Below, piece after piece: positions 5,961 through 13,162 of a DNA stretch of 13,162 bases; the stretch's first letter is position 1; each line of letters opens with the position of its first letter. Position numbers and translations under genes: made by a program. This stretch comes from Alectryocaccobium sp964389285 (GTDB taxonomy: Bacteria; Bacillota; Clostridia; Lachnospirales; Lachnospiraceae). The stretch covers positions 1 to 13,162 of the forward strand of contig CAYMCZ010000020.1 in the NCBI GenBank assembly GCA_964389285.1. Reading direction: 5' to 3'. A model generated the notes under the pieces. The model saw only the letters and a list, made by a program, of their open reading frames with translations. It had not been told where the DNA came from and did no database searches.

Positions 5961-6602
5961 TTGGCTAATGAATTTGTATCTAAGGCGGTGATAAAAAGGC
6001 TTCCCAGGTATTACAGATATTTGGGAGAACTCATGAATGAAGGCGTTGAAAAGATTTCATCCGCCGGGCTGAGTGAAAAGATGCATGTGACAGCGTCGCA
6101 GATACGTCAGGATCTGAACAATTTCGGAGGATTCGGACAGCAGCGCTACGGATACAATGTAAAAAACCTTCACAATGAGATAGGCCTGATACTCGGTCTC
6201 GACCAGCCTAAAAATATCATTATAGCGGGGGCCGGAAATATAGGAAAGGCGCTTTCGAAGGCGAGCGATTTTTCCCAGCACGGATTTAATATCCTTGCGT
6301 TTTTCGACACCGATCCGGCAAAGATCGACCCTGAAAAAACGATTCCGGTGTATGATATGAGCTCGATTCGTGACTTTACCTCAAAAAATAAAGTCGATAT
6401 AGGCGTGATTGCCGTTCCGGGCAAATATGCTTTCAAGACGGCGCACACTTTTATAGAATGCGGGATAAAAGCCATATGGAATTTCGCTCTTGTAGACCTG
6501 GATCCGGCAGTGCCGAAAGATGTTGTCATAGAAAGCGTTCATCTTTCGGAAAGCCTGATGACTCTTTCGTATAATATAAAAGCCAGCGAAGAAAAGAAAT
6601 GA
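5961..6602 (+). CDS. rex: Redox-sensing transcriptional repressor Rex
   Basis: A cytosolic dimeric repressor that senses the NADH/NAD+ ratio: it binds target promoters when NADH is low and releases when NADH rises, and in Clostridia it typically controls fermentation and hydrogen/butyrate/alcohol genes. The 213-residue product has an N-terminal winged helix (about 1-75) with the family pattern KRLPRYYRYL and IRQDLNNFGGFGQQ...YGYNV, then a Rossmann NAD(H) domain with GAGNIG (about 90-95) and a C-terminal swapped helix. The frame reaches GTG 5952, but that codon lies inside the Shine-Dalgarno sequence GAGGTGA (5949-5955). TTG 5961, 5 nt downstream, is therefore the real start (MANEFVSKAV). In the wing, Arg replaces the more usual Gly (FGQQRYGYNV). 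The stop codon is one base from the next gene's ATG, indicating coupling. Confidence 0.96.
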   Translation: MANEFVSKAVIKRLPRYYRYLGELMNEGVEKISSAGLSEKMHVTASQIRQDLNNFGGFGQQRYGYNVKNLHNEIGLILGLDQPKNIIIAGAGNIGKALSKASDFSQHGFNILAFFDTDPAKIDPEKTIPVYDMSSIRDFTSKNKVDIGVIAVPGKYAFKTAHTFIECGIKAIWNFALVDLDPAVPKDVVIESVHLSESLMTLSYNIKASEEKK

Positions 6603-6603
6603 T

Positions 6604-8073
6604 ATGAAAAGAATTCTCTCAGCAAAAGAAATGAAAGAAGCGGATATGGCGGCCATAGAGGGCGGAATATCCGCTCTTGTATTGATGGAAAGGGCGGCTC
6701 TTGCGACGGTCAGGGAAATACATGACGCAGGCTATGATCTTTCAAAAGTTTTTGTGTTGTGCGGTCCCGGAAACAACGGAGGCGACGGAATTGCCGCGGC
6801 CCGTCTTTTGGCGGAAGAGGGGTACTCTCCGCAGGTATGTATTTTCGGAAAACCCGAAAAATACAGCGAAGAGATGAAAGCGCAGTTAAAGGCTCTTTCG
6901 CTGTACGATGTTAAACGGGCGGAGGCTTACGTTCCGGACAGTTATACGCTTGTGATAGACGCCCTTTTCGGCATAGGCCTGAAACGAAATATAACCGGAG
7001 AGGCGGCAGAGATAATTGAGCTTATAAACTCCGACGGGGTTCCGGTTGTGGCCGTGGATATCCCGTCCGGTATCAATACCGACACGGGGGCGGTAATGGG
7101 AACGGCAGTAAAAGCCGATCTTACGGTTGCTTTCGAGCGTGCCAAAACAGGGCACTGTCTTTATCCGGGCGCAAAATACACGGGCAGGCTTGCCGTCAGG
7201 CATATAGGCATCCCGATCAAAGATGCCGGCGATAAAGCATGTATCCGGCATGTCGAAGATGAAGACCTTATGCTTTTGCCTGAAAGAAAGCAGGATTCAA
7301 ATAAATCCACTTTCGGTAAAGTTCTGATTCTGGCCGGGTCAAAAGATATATGCGGAGCCGCTTATTTTGCCGCTGCTTCGGCCTTAAGATGCGGAGCCGG
7401 AATGGTAAGGATATTTACCCATATAAATAACAGGACTTCATTAAATGTATTGCTTCCCGAAGCCCTTATCGATGTTTATGACGAAAATGATCTTAATTTT
7501 GCGGATCTTGAAAAGGCCGTAAAATGGTCTGATATCGTTATAGCGGGATGCGGCCTCGGTACCGGAATCGAATCTCATAAGCTGCTGGAATATTTTATTG
7601 ATATAAACGACAGGCCGGCCGTACTGGATGCGGATGCGCTGAATATTTTATCAAAAGACGAAAAACTGCTGAAAAGCATTGATTTTGAAAGCGTTGTTAC
7701 GCCTCATATCGGCGAGATGGGCAGACTGTGTAAAAAAACCGCGGCGCAGGTTAAGTCTGATATATTAAATATCGCCTCCGATTTCAGCCGCAAATATAAT
7801 ACGGTCTGTGTTTTAAAGGATTCAAAAACCGTTATTGCTTATCCTGACGGTACATGTTATATTAATTTATCAGGTTGCAGCGCGCTTGCGACGGCCGGAT
7901 CGGGAGATGTGCTTACGGGCGTTTTAGCGGCGATAAAGCTGAGATGCAAAGCCGCTTCTTTCCCCTCTGAGGCTTTGGCGGTTCATTTTCACGGAAGACT
8001 CGGAGAGAAGGCGGCCGAATCAAAGGGCGAGGGTGCGGTAATAGCGTCCGACCTTATAGCTCATATCCGATGA
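6604..8073 (+). CDS. nnr: Bifunctional NAD(P)H-hydrate epimerase / ADP-dependent NAD(P)H-hydrate dehydratase
   Basis: A metabolite-repair enzyme. The N-terminal YjeF_N/NnrE domain interconverts the R and S epimers of hydrated NAD(P)H, and the C-terminal ribokinase-like NnrD domain dehydrates the S form using ADP, restoring NAD(P)H. The 489-residue length fits the fused form. Visible motifs: GPGNNGGDG (about 54-62), IDALFGIG and VVAVDIPSGINTDTG in the first domain; STFGKVLILAGS, VLDADALN, TPHIGEMGRL and the C-terminal GSGDVLTG (about 432-439), whose Asp is the expected catalytic base, in the second. The start is ATG 6604, one base after the rex stop, with only a weak purine-rich site (GAAGAAAAG) ahead, suggesting translation coupled to rex. 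Sitting in one operon with an NADH sensor makes functional sense, since both act on the nicotinamide pool. Confidence 0.95.
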   Translation: MKRILSAKEMKEADMAAIEGGISALVLMERAALATVREIHDAGYDLSKVFVLCGPGNNGGDGIAAARLLAEEGYSPQVCIFGKPEKYSEEMKAQLKALSLYDVKRAEAYVPDSYTLVIDALFGIGLKRNITGEAAEIIELINSDGVPVVAVDIPSGINTDTGAVMGTAVKADLTVAFERAKTGHCLYPGAKYTGRLAVRHIGIPIKDAGDKACIRHVEDEDLMLLPERKQDSNKSTFGKVLILAGSKDICGAAYFAAASALRCGAGMVRIFTHINNRTSLNVLLPEALIDVYDENDLNFADLEKAVKWSDIVIAGCGLGTGIESHKLLEYFIDINDRPAVLDADALNILSKDEKLLKSIDFESVVTPHIGEMGRLCKKTAAQVKSDILNIASDFSRKYNTVCVLKDSKTVIAYPDGTCYINLSGCSALATAGSGDVLTGVLAAIKLRCKAASFPSEALAVHFHGRLGEKAAESKGEGAVIASDLIAHIR

Positions 8074-8100
8074 GCAATTTATTGAAAAAAGGAGAAAACC

Positions 8101-8832
8101 ATGGCGGGACATTCGAAGTTTGCCAACATCAAGCACAAAAAAGAAAGAAACGATGCCAAAAAGGGTAAGATTTTTACTATTATAGGCCGCGAGATCGTTA
8201 TAGCCGTAAAAGAAGGCGGTCCGGATCCTGCCACAAACAGCAAGCTGCGTGATGTTATCGCAAAAGCAAAAGCAAACAATATGCCGAACGATACCATAGA
8301 AAGAGGCATAAAAAAAGCTTCAGGCGAGGGCAGCACCGACAACTACGAACGTATCACGTACGAGGGATACGGGCCGGGTGGCATAGCGGTCATAGTTGAA
8401 ACCCTTACCGACAACAAAAACAGAACCGCGGCGGATGTCAGAGCCGCTTTTTCAAAAGGAAACGGCAATATCGGCACGCCGGGGTGCGTCTCTTTCATGT
8501 TTGATAAAAAGGGACAGATCATTGTATTAAAAGAAGAATACGAAGGCGATTCCGACGAGCTGATGATGCTCGCGCTTGACGGTGGGGCGGAGGATTTTCT
8601 GGAAGAGGATGAGTATTATGAGGTCATCACCGATCCGGAAACGTTTTCCGAAGTCAGGGAAAGCCTTGAAAAAGCCGGCGTTCCGATGGCTGAGGCCGAT
8701 GTCACAATGATACCTCAGACCTATGTTGCGCTTAACGACGAGGGGGCCAGAAAAAGTCTGCAAAAGACTCTGGATCTTTTGGAAGACAGCGACGATGTTC
8801 AGAATGTTTACACCAATCTGGATGAAGACTGA
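8101..8832 (+). CDS. yebC: YebC/PmpR (TACO1) family regulatory/translation factor
   Basis: A cytosolic protein of the conserved YebC/TACO1 family. Members were annotated as DNA-binding transcriptional regulators (PmpR). More recent work links several to translation, including relief of ribosome stalling at proline-rich stretches, so the older label should be read with care. The 243-residue product has the hallmark N-terminus MAGHSKFANIKHKK (Phe where many members have Trp), then KLRDVIAKAKANNMPNDTIER, the YEGYGPGG segment, LTDNKNRTAADVR, and the second-domain TPGCVSFMF motif. The C-terminus is acidic (DLLEDSDDVQNVYTNLDED), as usual. GGAG at 8091-8094 lies 6 nt from the ATG. The gap to the upstream gene is 27 nt and to ftsK 37 nt, with no terminator, so it belongs to the same operon. 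Confidence 0.95.
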   Translation: MAGHSKFANIKHKKERNDAKKGKIFTIIGREIVIAVKEGGPDPATNSKLRDVIAKAKANNMPNDTIERGIKKASGEGSTDNYERITYEGYGPGGIAVIVETLTDNKNRTAADVRAAFSKGNGNIGTPGCVSFMFDKKGQIIVLKEEYEGDSDELMMLALDGGAEDFLEEDEYYEVITDPETFSEVRESLEKAGVPMAEADVTMIPQTYVALNDEGARKSLQKTLDLLEDSDDVQNVYTNLDED

Positions 8833-8869
8833 TAATTATTATTTGCCTTAATTCAAAAGGGGAGCGGTT

Positions 8870-11281
8870 TTGGCAGGTAAAAAAAAGAAAAGCAACAAAA
8901 TAACAAATAACAGCACCATTAATCCGGATATCATTTTGCTGATAGTTCTGGCCATATCGGTGCTGCTGTTCATAAGCACACTCGGACTTTGCGGAATCGT
9001 GGGGGTTGGAGTGCGTTTGTGTTTATTCGGACTCTTCGGTACAGTGGGTTATGCGGTTGCTTTCATTCTCTTTTTTACATTTGCTTATGTTATGGCAAAC
9101 AAAGACAACAAGGCCGCGCTCGGAATGTTTATTGCGTTTGCGGCTATGTTCGCGCTTGTCTGTGCATTGTTCCAGCTTGTGCTGGTCGGATACGATCCTT
9201 ATTATACGCTGTACAACTGCTTCATGGACAGTGCCGCTTATCACATGGGAGGCGGGCTTTTAGGCGGAGCGATAGTAAAACTGCTGGGAACGGTTATCGG
9301 AGTAATCGGCGCATATATCATTATCATAATACTTATGATTATCTGCGCGATAATAATTACCCAGAAACCGCTTATAAGCAATATGAAAAAATCCACGAAA
9401 AAGGCTTACGGCAAGGCGAAATCCAAAATACGCCAAAACGAAGAGGACAGGGTAAAAGAACCTGCTTATAAAGAACCTCTTGATATTGAAGAAAAAGAAT
9501 TTATTCCGAAATCAGACACCGAAACCGACATTTTCGACAGATATTTAAAAAACAGATCAAAAGAAGCGAAAGAACCCGAAGTATTTATCAATTCATTTTC
9601 GAAGGACGAACCTCAAAAAGCTTTTTCGGTTGAAGATGAACTGACGGAGATCAATGACGGGGAAAGCTATGACGCATCGGAGCCGTCTTCGCCGGAGGAA
9701 ATGCGGCAGATAAAGCCAAAGAAAAAGAGCGTTTCAAAACGGCTGCCCGAGGTCGAAAGTCCAAAGGAAAATGAAAAGCCCGATATTAAAAAGCCGGTTA
9801 AACCGGCGGCGGAATACAAAGCCCCTCCGCTGAAATTTTTAAACAGGGGAAAAAGCGGGAACAAAAGCGAGATCGAATCACATACGAAACAGACGGCCAG
9901 AAAACTGCAGCAGACCCTGGATGATTTCGGTGTAAACGCAAAGGTCATCAGCGCAAGCTGCGGCCCGACCGTAACGAGATATGAGTTAAAGCCTGAACAG
10001 GGAGTTAAAGTCAGCAGGATAGTGGGTCTTTCGGACGACATTAAACTGGCTCTGGCAGCGGCGGATATCAGGATAGAGGCTCCGATACCGGGCAAGTCGG
10101 CGGTAGGCATAGAAGTTCCGAACAAAACAAATGTCGGAGTCACGTTCAGAGAACTTTTGGAATCCGACGAATATAAAAACAGCAGATCGGATCTGACATT
10201 TGCGGTCGGAAAAGATCTCTCGGGCAAAACCGTTGTCACCGATATTTCAAAGATGCCGCATCTTCTGATAGCGGGAGCCACCGGAAGCGGAAAATCCGTC
10301 TGCATCAATACCCTTATAATGAGTATTCTTTACAAATCATCACCCGAGACGGTCAGATTTTTAATGGTAGATCCTAAGGTGGTCGAACTATCCGTATATA
10401 ACGGGATCCCTCACCTGTTGAGTCCGGTTGTAACGGATCCGAAAAAAGCAGCGGGCACTTTGCAGTGGGCGGTGGCCGAGATGACGAGGAGATATAACGC
10501 GTTTGCGGAGTTCCATGTAAAGGATATTTCATCATATAATAAAAAAGCGGAAAGCATAGCCGGATACGCAAACGAAGAAGAAGAAATTCCTCAGAAAATG
10601 CCGAAGATAGTCATAGTCGTGGATGAGCTTGCGGAGCTGATGATGGCGGCTCCGGGTGAAGTGGAAGAGGCGATATGCCGTCTGGCCCAGCTTGCGAGAG
10701 CGGCGGGCATCCATCTCGTTATAGCCACGCAGAGACCTTCCGTAAATGTCATCACGGGTCTTATCAAAGCCAACATGCCCTCAAGGATCGCTCTTTCGGT
10801 TACATCCGGCACTGACTCAAGGGTTATTCTGGACATGAACGGAGCTGAAAAGCTGCTCGGAAAAGGCGATATGCTCTTTTATCCCGCGGGCTATCAGAAA
10901 CCGGCCAGGGTTCAGGGGGCGTATATTTCCGAAGACGAAATACAGAACATTGTTCAGTATCTTAAAGATACCAATATACAGGAAATCGTTTACGAAGAAG
11001 CGCTTCAAAACGTAACGGTTCAGAGTTCATCGTCATCCGCGGGAATTTCAGGTGAATCGGATGTGGATGTTCTCTTTGCCGACGCCGGCCGCTTTATAAT
11101 AGAAAAAGACAAGGCTTCCATAGGCATGCTGCAGAGAGTCTTTAAAATAGGCTTCAACAGGGCTGCCAGGATAATGGATCAGCTCTGCGAGGCGGGAGTT
11201 GTCGGAGAAGAAGAAGGCACAAAGCCCAGAAAGATTCTGATGTCGATGGAACAGTTTGAAAATTATCTTGAGATGAATTAA
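8870..11281 (+). CDS. ftsK: DNA translocase FtsK/SpoIIIE
   Basis: A membrane-anchored, ATP-driven DNA pump that moves chromosomal DNA through the closing septum at division or into the forespore. The 803-residue product has four membrane segments (about 21-45, 50-76, 84-107, 130-165), a charged Lys/Glu/Pro linker (about 170-330), an alpha/beta motor domain with Walker A GATGSGKS (469-476), Walker B VIVVDE (581-586) and ATQRPS (619-624), and a C-terminal winged-helix gamma domain (about 731-803, with ASIGMLQRVFKIGFNRAARI) that reads polar KOPS/SRS sequences. Both ends are complete. The start is TTG 8870, set by AGGGGAG ending 5 nt upstream. It is the last gene of the rex operon and is followed by a hairpin terminator. 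Sequence alone does not separate an FtsK role from a SpoIIIE role. Confidence 0.96.
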   Translation: MAGKKKKSNKITNNSTINPDIILLIVLAISVLLFISTLGLCGIVGVGVRLCLFGLFGTVGYAVAFILFFTFAYVMANKDNKAALGMFIAFAAMFALVCALFQLVLVGYDPYYTLYNCFMDSAAYHMGGGLLGGAIVKLLGTVIGVIGAYIIIIILMIICAIIITQKPLISNMKKSTKKAYGKAKSKIRQNEEDRVKEPAYKEPLDIEEKEFIPKSDTETDIFDRYLKNRSKEAKEPEVFINSFSKDEPQKAFSVEDELTEINDGESYDASEPSSPEEMRQIKPKKKSVSKRLPEVESPKENEKPDIKKPVKPAAEYKAPPLKFLNRGKSGNKSEIESHTKQTARKLQQTLDDFGVNAKVISASCGPTVTRYELKPEQGVKVSRIVGLSDDIKLALAAADIRIEAPIPGKSAVGIEVPNKTNVGVTFRELLESDEYKNSRSDLTFAVGKDLSGKTVVTDISKMPHLLIAGATGSGKSVCINTLIMSILYKSSPETVRFLMVDPKVVELSVYNGIPHLLSPVVTDPKKAAGTLQWAVAEMTRRYNAFAEFHVKDISSYNKKAESIAGYANEEEEIPQKMPKIVIVVDELAELMMAAPGEVEEAICRLAQLARAAGIHLVIATQRPSVNVITGLIKANMPSRIALSVTSGTDSRVILDMNGAEKLLGKGDMLFYPAGYQKPARVQGAYISEDEIQNIVQYLKDTNIQEIVYEEALQNVTVQSSSSSAGISGESDVDVLFADAGRFIIEKDKASIGMLQRVFKIGFNRAARIMDQLCEAGVVGEEEGTKPRKILMSMEQFENYLEMN

Positions 11282-11314
11282 AGACGATAATAATTCGGCG
11301 GTTTCTTTTTTGAG

Positions 11315-11381
11315 AGGCTGTCACACTTTACTTTATCATGAATATTCATGCTCTTTGCAAAGTGGACAGCCTTTTAATTTT
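11315..11381 (+). terminator. Branched hairpin terminator after ftsK
   Basis: An outer stem AGGCTGTC-(A)-CACTTT (11315-11329) pairs with AAAGTG-GACAGCCT (11359-11372), with one bulged base, and is followed by TTTTAATTTT. A perfect 14-bp palindrome CATGAATATTCATG (11337-11350) inside the loop can form its own small hairpin. The GGCTGTC/GACAGCC ends also resemble termini of some insertion sequences, but no transposase or target duplication is seen, so a terminator is the simpler reading. Confidence 0.72.
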
Positions 11382-11395
11382 CTATTTCTTATTAA

Positions 11396-11639
11396 TATAC
11401 ATCGATTCTTGTATTACCTATAACTAACAAAAACACGGATTACAGACCCGAAAATCCTGAAAAGATTAAGCATGTGGACGAACTGCTGAAACTGATGTCG
11501 GCCATGACAAACGACGGCAGATTTGTCGAAGCTCTTGAATGGGAAGGAGGAAAACCGTATCGAAGACATTCAAAGAATCGCATCCGATAATGAGTATTTA
11601 GAAAAACTCTGTAAAGATTATAACCTTATTTCCCGCTAA
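11396..11639 (+). pseudogene. Frameshifted C-terminal remnant, possibly of a Rpn/PD-(D/E)XK nuclease-family gene
   Basis: Two adjacent frames read like consecutive parts of one protein end. Frame A (open from 11396) gives NPEKIKHVDELLKLMSAM followed by TNDGRFVEALEWEGG. From about 11553 the coding character moves to another frame, giving NRIEDIQRIASDNEYLEK then LCKDYNLISR and stopping at TAA 11637-11639. The switch is in the A/G-rich run GGAAGGAGGAAAA (11542-11554), a likely indel site. There is no start codon with a ribosome site and no N-terminal part. The helical KxxxLxELLKLMSxMTxDxRF pattern reminds me of the C-terminal region of Rpn-family nuclease/putative transposase proteins, which are abundant in Lachnospiraceae and often decayed. 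The remnant status is fairly well supported. The family name is tentative. Confidence 0.5.
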
Positions 11640-11738
11640 ATCTGATACAAAGAACAATGCTTATTTTTTAAATACGCAAAAAGTATAAGCACTGACCTTG
11701 CGGAAACAGATTTTTATTAAATAAGATATGACAATTTA

Positions 11739-11767
11739 TTGACATTTCTTATAAAAACATTTATAAA
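11739..11767 (+). promoter_or_regulatory. Sigma-A promoter of the zinc-ribbon/TPR protein gene
   Basis: TTGACA (11739-11744), a 17-bp spacer and TATAAA (11762-11767) form a near-consensus promoter. AGGAG at 11799-11803 lies 8 nt before the ATG at 11812 and is the ribosome binding site. Confidence 0.8.
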
Positions 11768-11811
11768 ATATAAGTACATATTTTTCCAAGCAGTTTACAG
11801 GAGAATCAGTA

Positions 11812-13162
11812 ATGATAAAGTGTCCCAATTGCAATGCTTCCCTGCCGGACGGAGAAATAATATGTCCGAATTGCGGAGCGCAGTTTCAGCTTGTTCCTGA
11901 TTATGAAAGCCTTGACATGGGCATGATAGCCAAGGACAAAAAAGAAGAAGAAGAGCGGATACTGGAAATAGAAGAATCCCGTGAAGAACGCATGTATGAA
12001 CTCAACAGAAAAAAGCGTTTTACACGTATAGTCGGAATAGCGATTGCCGTGGCAGCCGCGATTGTGGTTATTTTAGCAGTGATGGCGGTAAAAAATGCTA
12101 TTCCGGAAAGCCTGACCTTTGAATCAGCTTACAAATCCGCGCTTTCCAGCTATAACAGCCATGATTATGAAGATGCATTGAAAATGATCAACGATGCCTT
12201 GAGGTTTGAAGAAGACAATACCGAAGCTCTTCTGTTAAAGGCAAAGATACAGCATGAGATGGATCTTCCGGAGGATGCGTTAAAAACCATCAGGAATATT
12301 ATTTCGCTCGAGCCGGATAACGAAGACGCTTATCAGCTCGGGGTGGATAGCTGTCTGGAAAACTCGGATTATAACAGCCTTTATTCGCTGTTTGTAAACT
12401 GTGACGAAGCGGCGATTTTGAAAAAATTTGATAAATATATAGTTCCGCCTCCACAATTTTCGCCCGAGGAAGGCATCTATAATACAGAGCAGGATGTTAC
12501 GATAAACGCCGAAAAAGGCACCATATATTATACCACGGACGGAAGCGAGCCGACTGACGCATCGACGAAGTACGAAGGCGCTATTCATATAGGCGAAGGC
12601 GACATGACGATAAAAGCCGTTTCGATTTCAGCTGACGGCATCAGAAGTCCGCTTATCGAAAGAAGATACGAGATCAATTTTGCCGCTCCGGCCGCGCCTG
12701 AAATAACTCCCAAATCAGGTGAATATACGGGCAGTGACAATAAGATTACCATAACCGTACCCGACGGGTCAAAAGCATACTATGCCTTTGATAAGCGTGT
12801 AACCACCGACGGCACGGAGTATACAGGCCCCATAGATATGCCTGAGGGCGTGCATTTGTTCTATGCGCTTCTTGTAAACGAAAAAGGCGTAAAAAGCATG
12901 ATCGCCGCAAGGACTTACAAATATATAAGCAGCAGTACATCAGGCGCATCCGACACCGGCTCCGGATCAAACTCATCCAACAGTTATTATTCCGGCAACA
13001 GTAATTATAACGACGACTATTATTATAATTATGACTATTATGATACAGGCGGCGGAGAAAGCGGCGGCGGCGAAAGCGGCGGCGGAAGTGAAAGCGGCGG
13101 CGGCGGAGAAAGCGGCGGCGGAAGTGAAAGCGGCGGCGGAAGTGAAAGCGGCGGCGGAAGTG
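11812..13162 (+). CDS. Zinc-ribbon, single-TM, TPR and tandem chitobiase/FN3-associated-domain protein (3'-truncated)
   Basis: No stop codon occurs in this frame before the right edge; 450 codons are visible. The order is: N-terminal zinc ribbon with two CPNC knuckles (Cys 4, 7, 18, 21), a highly charged probable coiled coil (about 38-69), one membrane helix (about 72-93), a TPR-like helical block (about 103-183, two or more repeats such as YNSHDYEDALKMINDALRFE), then two beta-domains. The first (about 211-290) has GIYNTEQDVTINAEKG, IYYTTDGSEPT and IKAVSISADGIRS, the pattern of the chitobiase C-terminal/FN3-associated family. The second (about 295-372) is a diverged copy (KAYYAFD...). A Ser/Tyr/Asn-rich stretch (about 374-411) leads to a Gly/Ser/Glu repeat. 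With basic RKKR before the helix, the zinc ribbon should be cytosolic and the rest outside. Exact function is unknown; a cell-envelope sensor, scaffold or carbohydrate-associated role is inference. Confidence 0.88.
   Translation, partial: MIKCPNCNASLPDGEIICPNCGAQFQLVPDYESLDMGMIAKDKKEEEERILEIEESREERMYELNRKKRFTRIVGIAIAVAAAIVVILAVMAVKNAIPESLTFESAYKSALSSYNSHDYEDALKMINDALRFEEDNTEALLLKAKIQHEMDLPEDALKTIRNIISLEPDNEDAYQLGVDSCLENSDYNSLYSLFVNCDEAAILKKFDKYIVPPPQFSPEEGIYNTEQDVTINAEKGTIYYTTDGSEPTDASTKYEGAIHIGEGDMTIKAVSISADGIRSPLIERRYEINFAAPAAPEITPKSGEYTGSDNKITITVPDGSKAYYAFDKRVTTDGTEYTGPIDMPEGVHLFYALLVNEKGVKSMIAARTYKYISSSTSGASDTGSGSNSSNSYYSGNSNYNDDYYYNYDYYDTGGGESGGGESGGGSESGGGGESGGGSESGGGSESGGGS
13048..13162 (+). 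repeat. In-frame 18-bp tandem repeat encoding a (GGGSES)n tail
   Basis: The unit GGCGGCGGAAGTGAAAGC recurs with small variants (some units carry GGCGGAGAAAGC, and one has an extra GGC codon), encoding GGGES and GGGSES blocks. Every change keeps the frame. The array reaches the window edge, so its total length is unknown. Near-identical third positions suggest recent expansion by slippage or unequal recombination. Confidence 0.88.

Larger units (their letters stand above)
11282..11811. other. Intergenic region between ftsK and the zinc-ribbon protein gene
   Basis: About 530 bases without an intact gene. It contains, in order, the ftsK terminator (to 11381), the decayed gene fragment (11396-11639), a weak AT-rich inverted repeat with arms TGCTTAT (11658-11664) and ATAAGCA (11685-11691) that lacks a T-run and so is not a clear terminator, and the promoter and ribosome binding site of the next gene (11739-11803). 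I see no tRNA, rRNA, riboswitch or CRISPR-like structure in it. Confidence 0.7.

Noticed and set aside
8989..9471. A 160-codon plus-strand frame within the 5' part of ftsK
   Set aside because: The overlapping ftsK frame has clear membrane helices there. The alternative frame is Arg/Cys-rich with no motif, as expected of a +1/+2 shadow of a hydrophobic gene.
9667..10308. A 213-codon open frame on the minus strand inside ftsK
   Set aside because: It lies antisense to the well-supported linker and motor region of FtsK, has no ribosome site or recognisable motif, and has low-complexity composition mirroring the codon use of the real gene.
11315..11372. GGCTGTC...GACAGCC inverted repeat as ends of an insertion sequence or MITE
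   Set aside because: Only 58 bp lie between the outer ends, with no transposase, no target-site duplication found by eye, and a U-rich tract following. A terminator explains it better.
11658..11691. AT-rich inverted repeat with arms TGCTTAT and ATAAGCA as a terminator or regulatory RNA
   Set aside because: The stem is weak, the loop is long and there is no T-run on either strand. It is noted only within the intergenic entry.
12280..12976. Minus-strand frames of 76-102 codons in the right-hand region
   Set aside because: They are antisense to the uninterrupted plus-strand frame from 11812 to the edge, which has a promoter, ribosome site and recognisable domains.

Overview
The window looks like chromosomal DNA from a low-to-moderate GC Gram-positive anaerobe of the class Clostridia, most likely Lachnospiraceae. 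The basis is gene content and style: a redox regulator Rex, a clostridial-type CsoR with a C/H/C copper site, a copper ATPase with a C-terminal metal-binding domain, TTG starts behind strong Shine-Dalgarno sequences, near-consensus sigma-A promoters, and an LPXTG-type wall anchor. This is inference from protein style, not a database match.

Layout, left to right. (1) Positions 2-223 hold the C-terminal end of a wall-anchored surface protein (Pro/Thr linker, SPKTG sorting signal, membrane helix, basic tail), closed by a terminator. (2) Positions 302-1233 hold a promoter and a leucine-carboxyl-methyltransferase-family SAM enzyme of unknown substrate. (3) Positions 1394-2811 hold a MATE-family exporter with its own extended -10 promoter. 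(4) Positions 2825-5847 hold a copper-homeostasis unit: two mirror-image CsoR operators at the promoter, csoR, and copA. The last 70 codons of copA look like a complete CopZ chaperone and have an in-frame ATG with a possible ribosome binding site. (5) Positions 5889-11380 hold a probable four-gene operon, rex - nnr (NAD(P)HX repair) - yebC - ftsK. It starts at a perfect TTGACA-17-TATAAT promoter whose -35 box overlaps a candidate Rex operator, and ends at a terminator. (6) Positions 11396-11639 hold a small decayed gene remnant. (7) From 11812 to the right edge runs a long frame with no stop codon inside the window: a zinc-ribbon, single-TM, TPR, tandem chitobiase/FN3-associated-domain protein ending in a Gly/Ser/Glu tandem repeat cut by the window edge.

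How the genes work together. csoR and copA form a classic copper-efflux circuit: Cu(I) releases CsoR from its operators and CopA exports the metal. rex and nnr are linked by NADH: Rex senses the NADH/NAD+ ratio and the next gene repairs hydrated NAD(P)H. Their co-transcription with yebC and ftsK would place a translation or regulatory factor and the chromosome translocase under the same promoter. Nothing here is clearly a new defence or mobile system. The observations most worth checking are the built-in CopZ start, the mirrored CsoR operators, the probable Rex autoregulatory site, and the modular envelope protein at the right edge.
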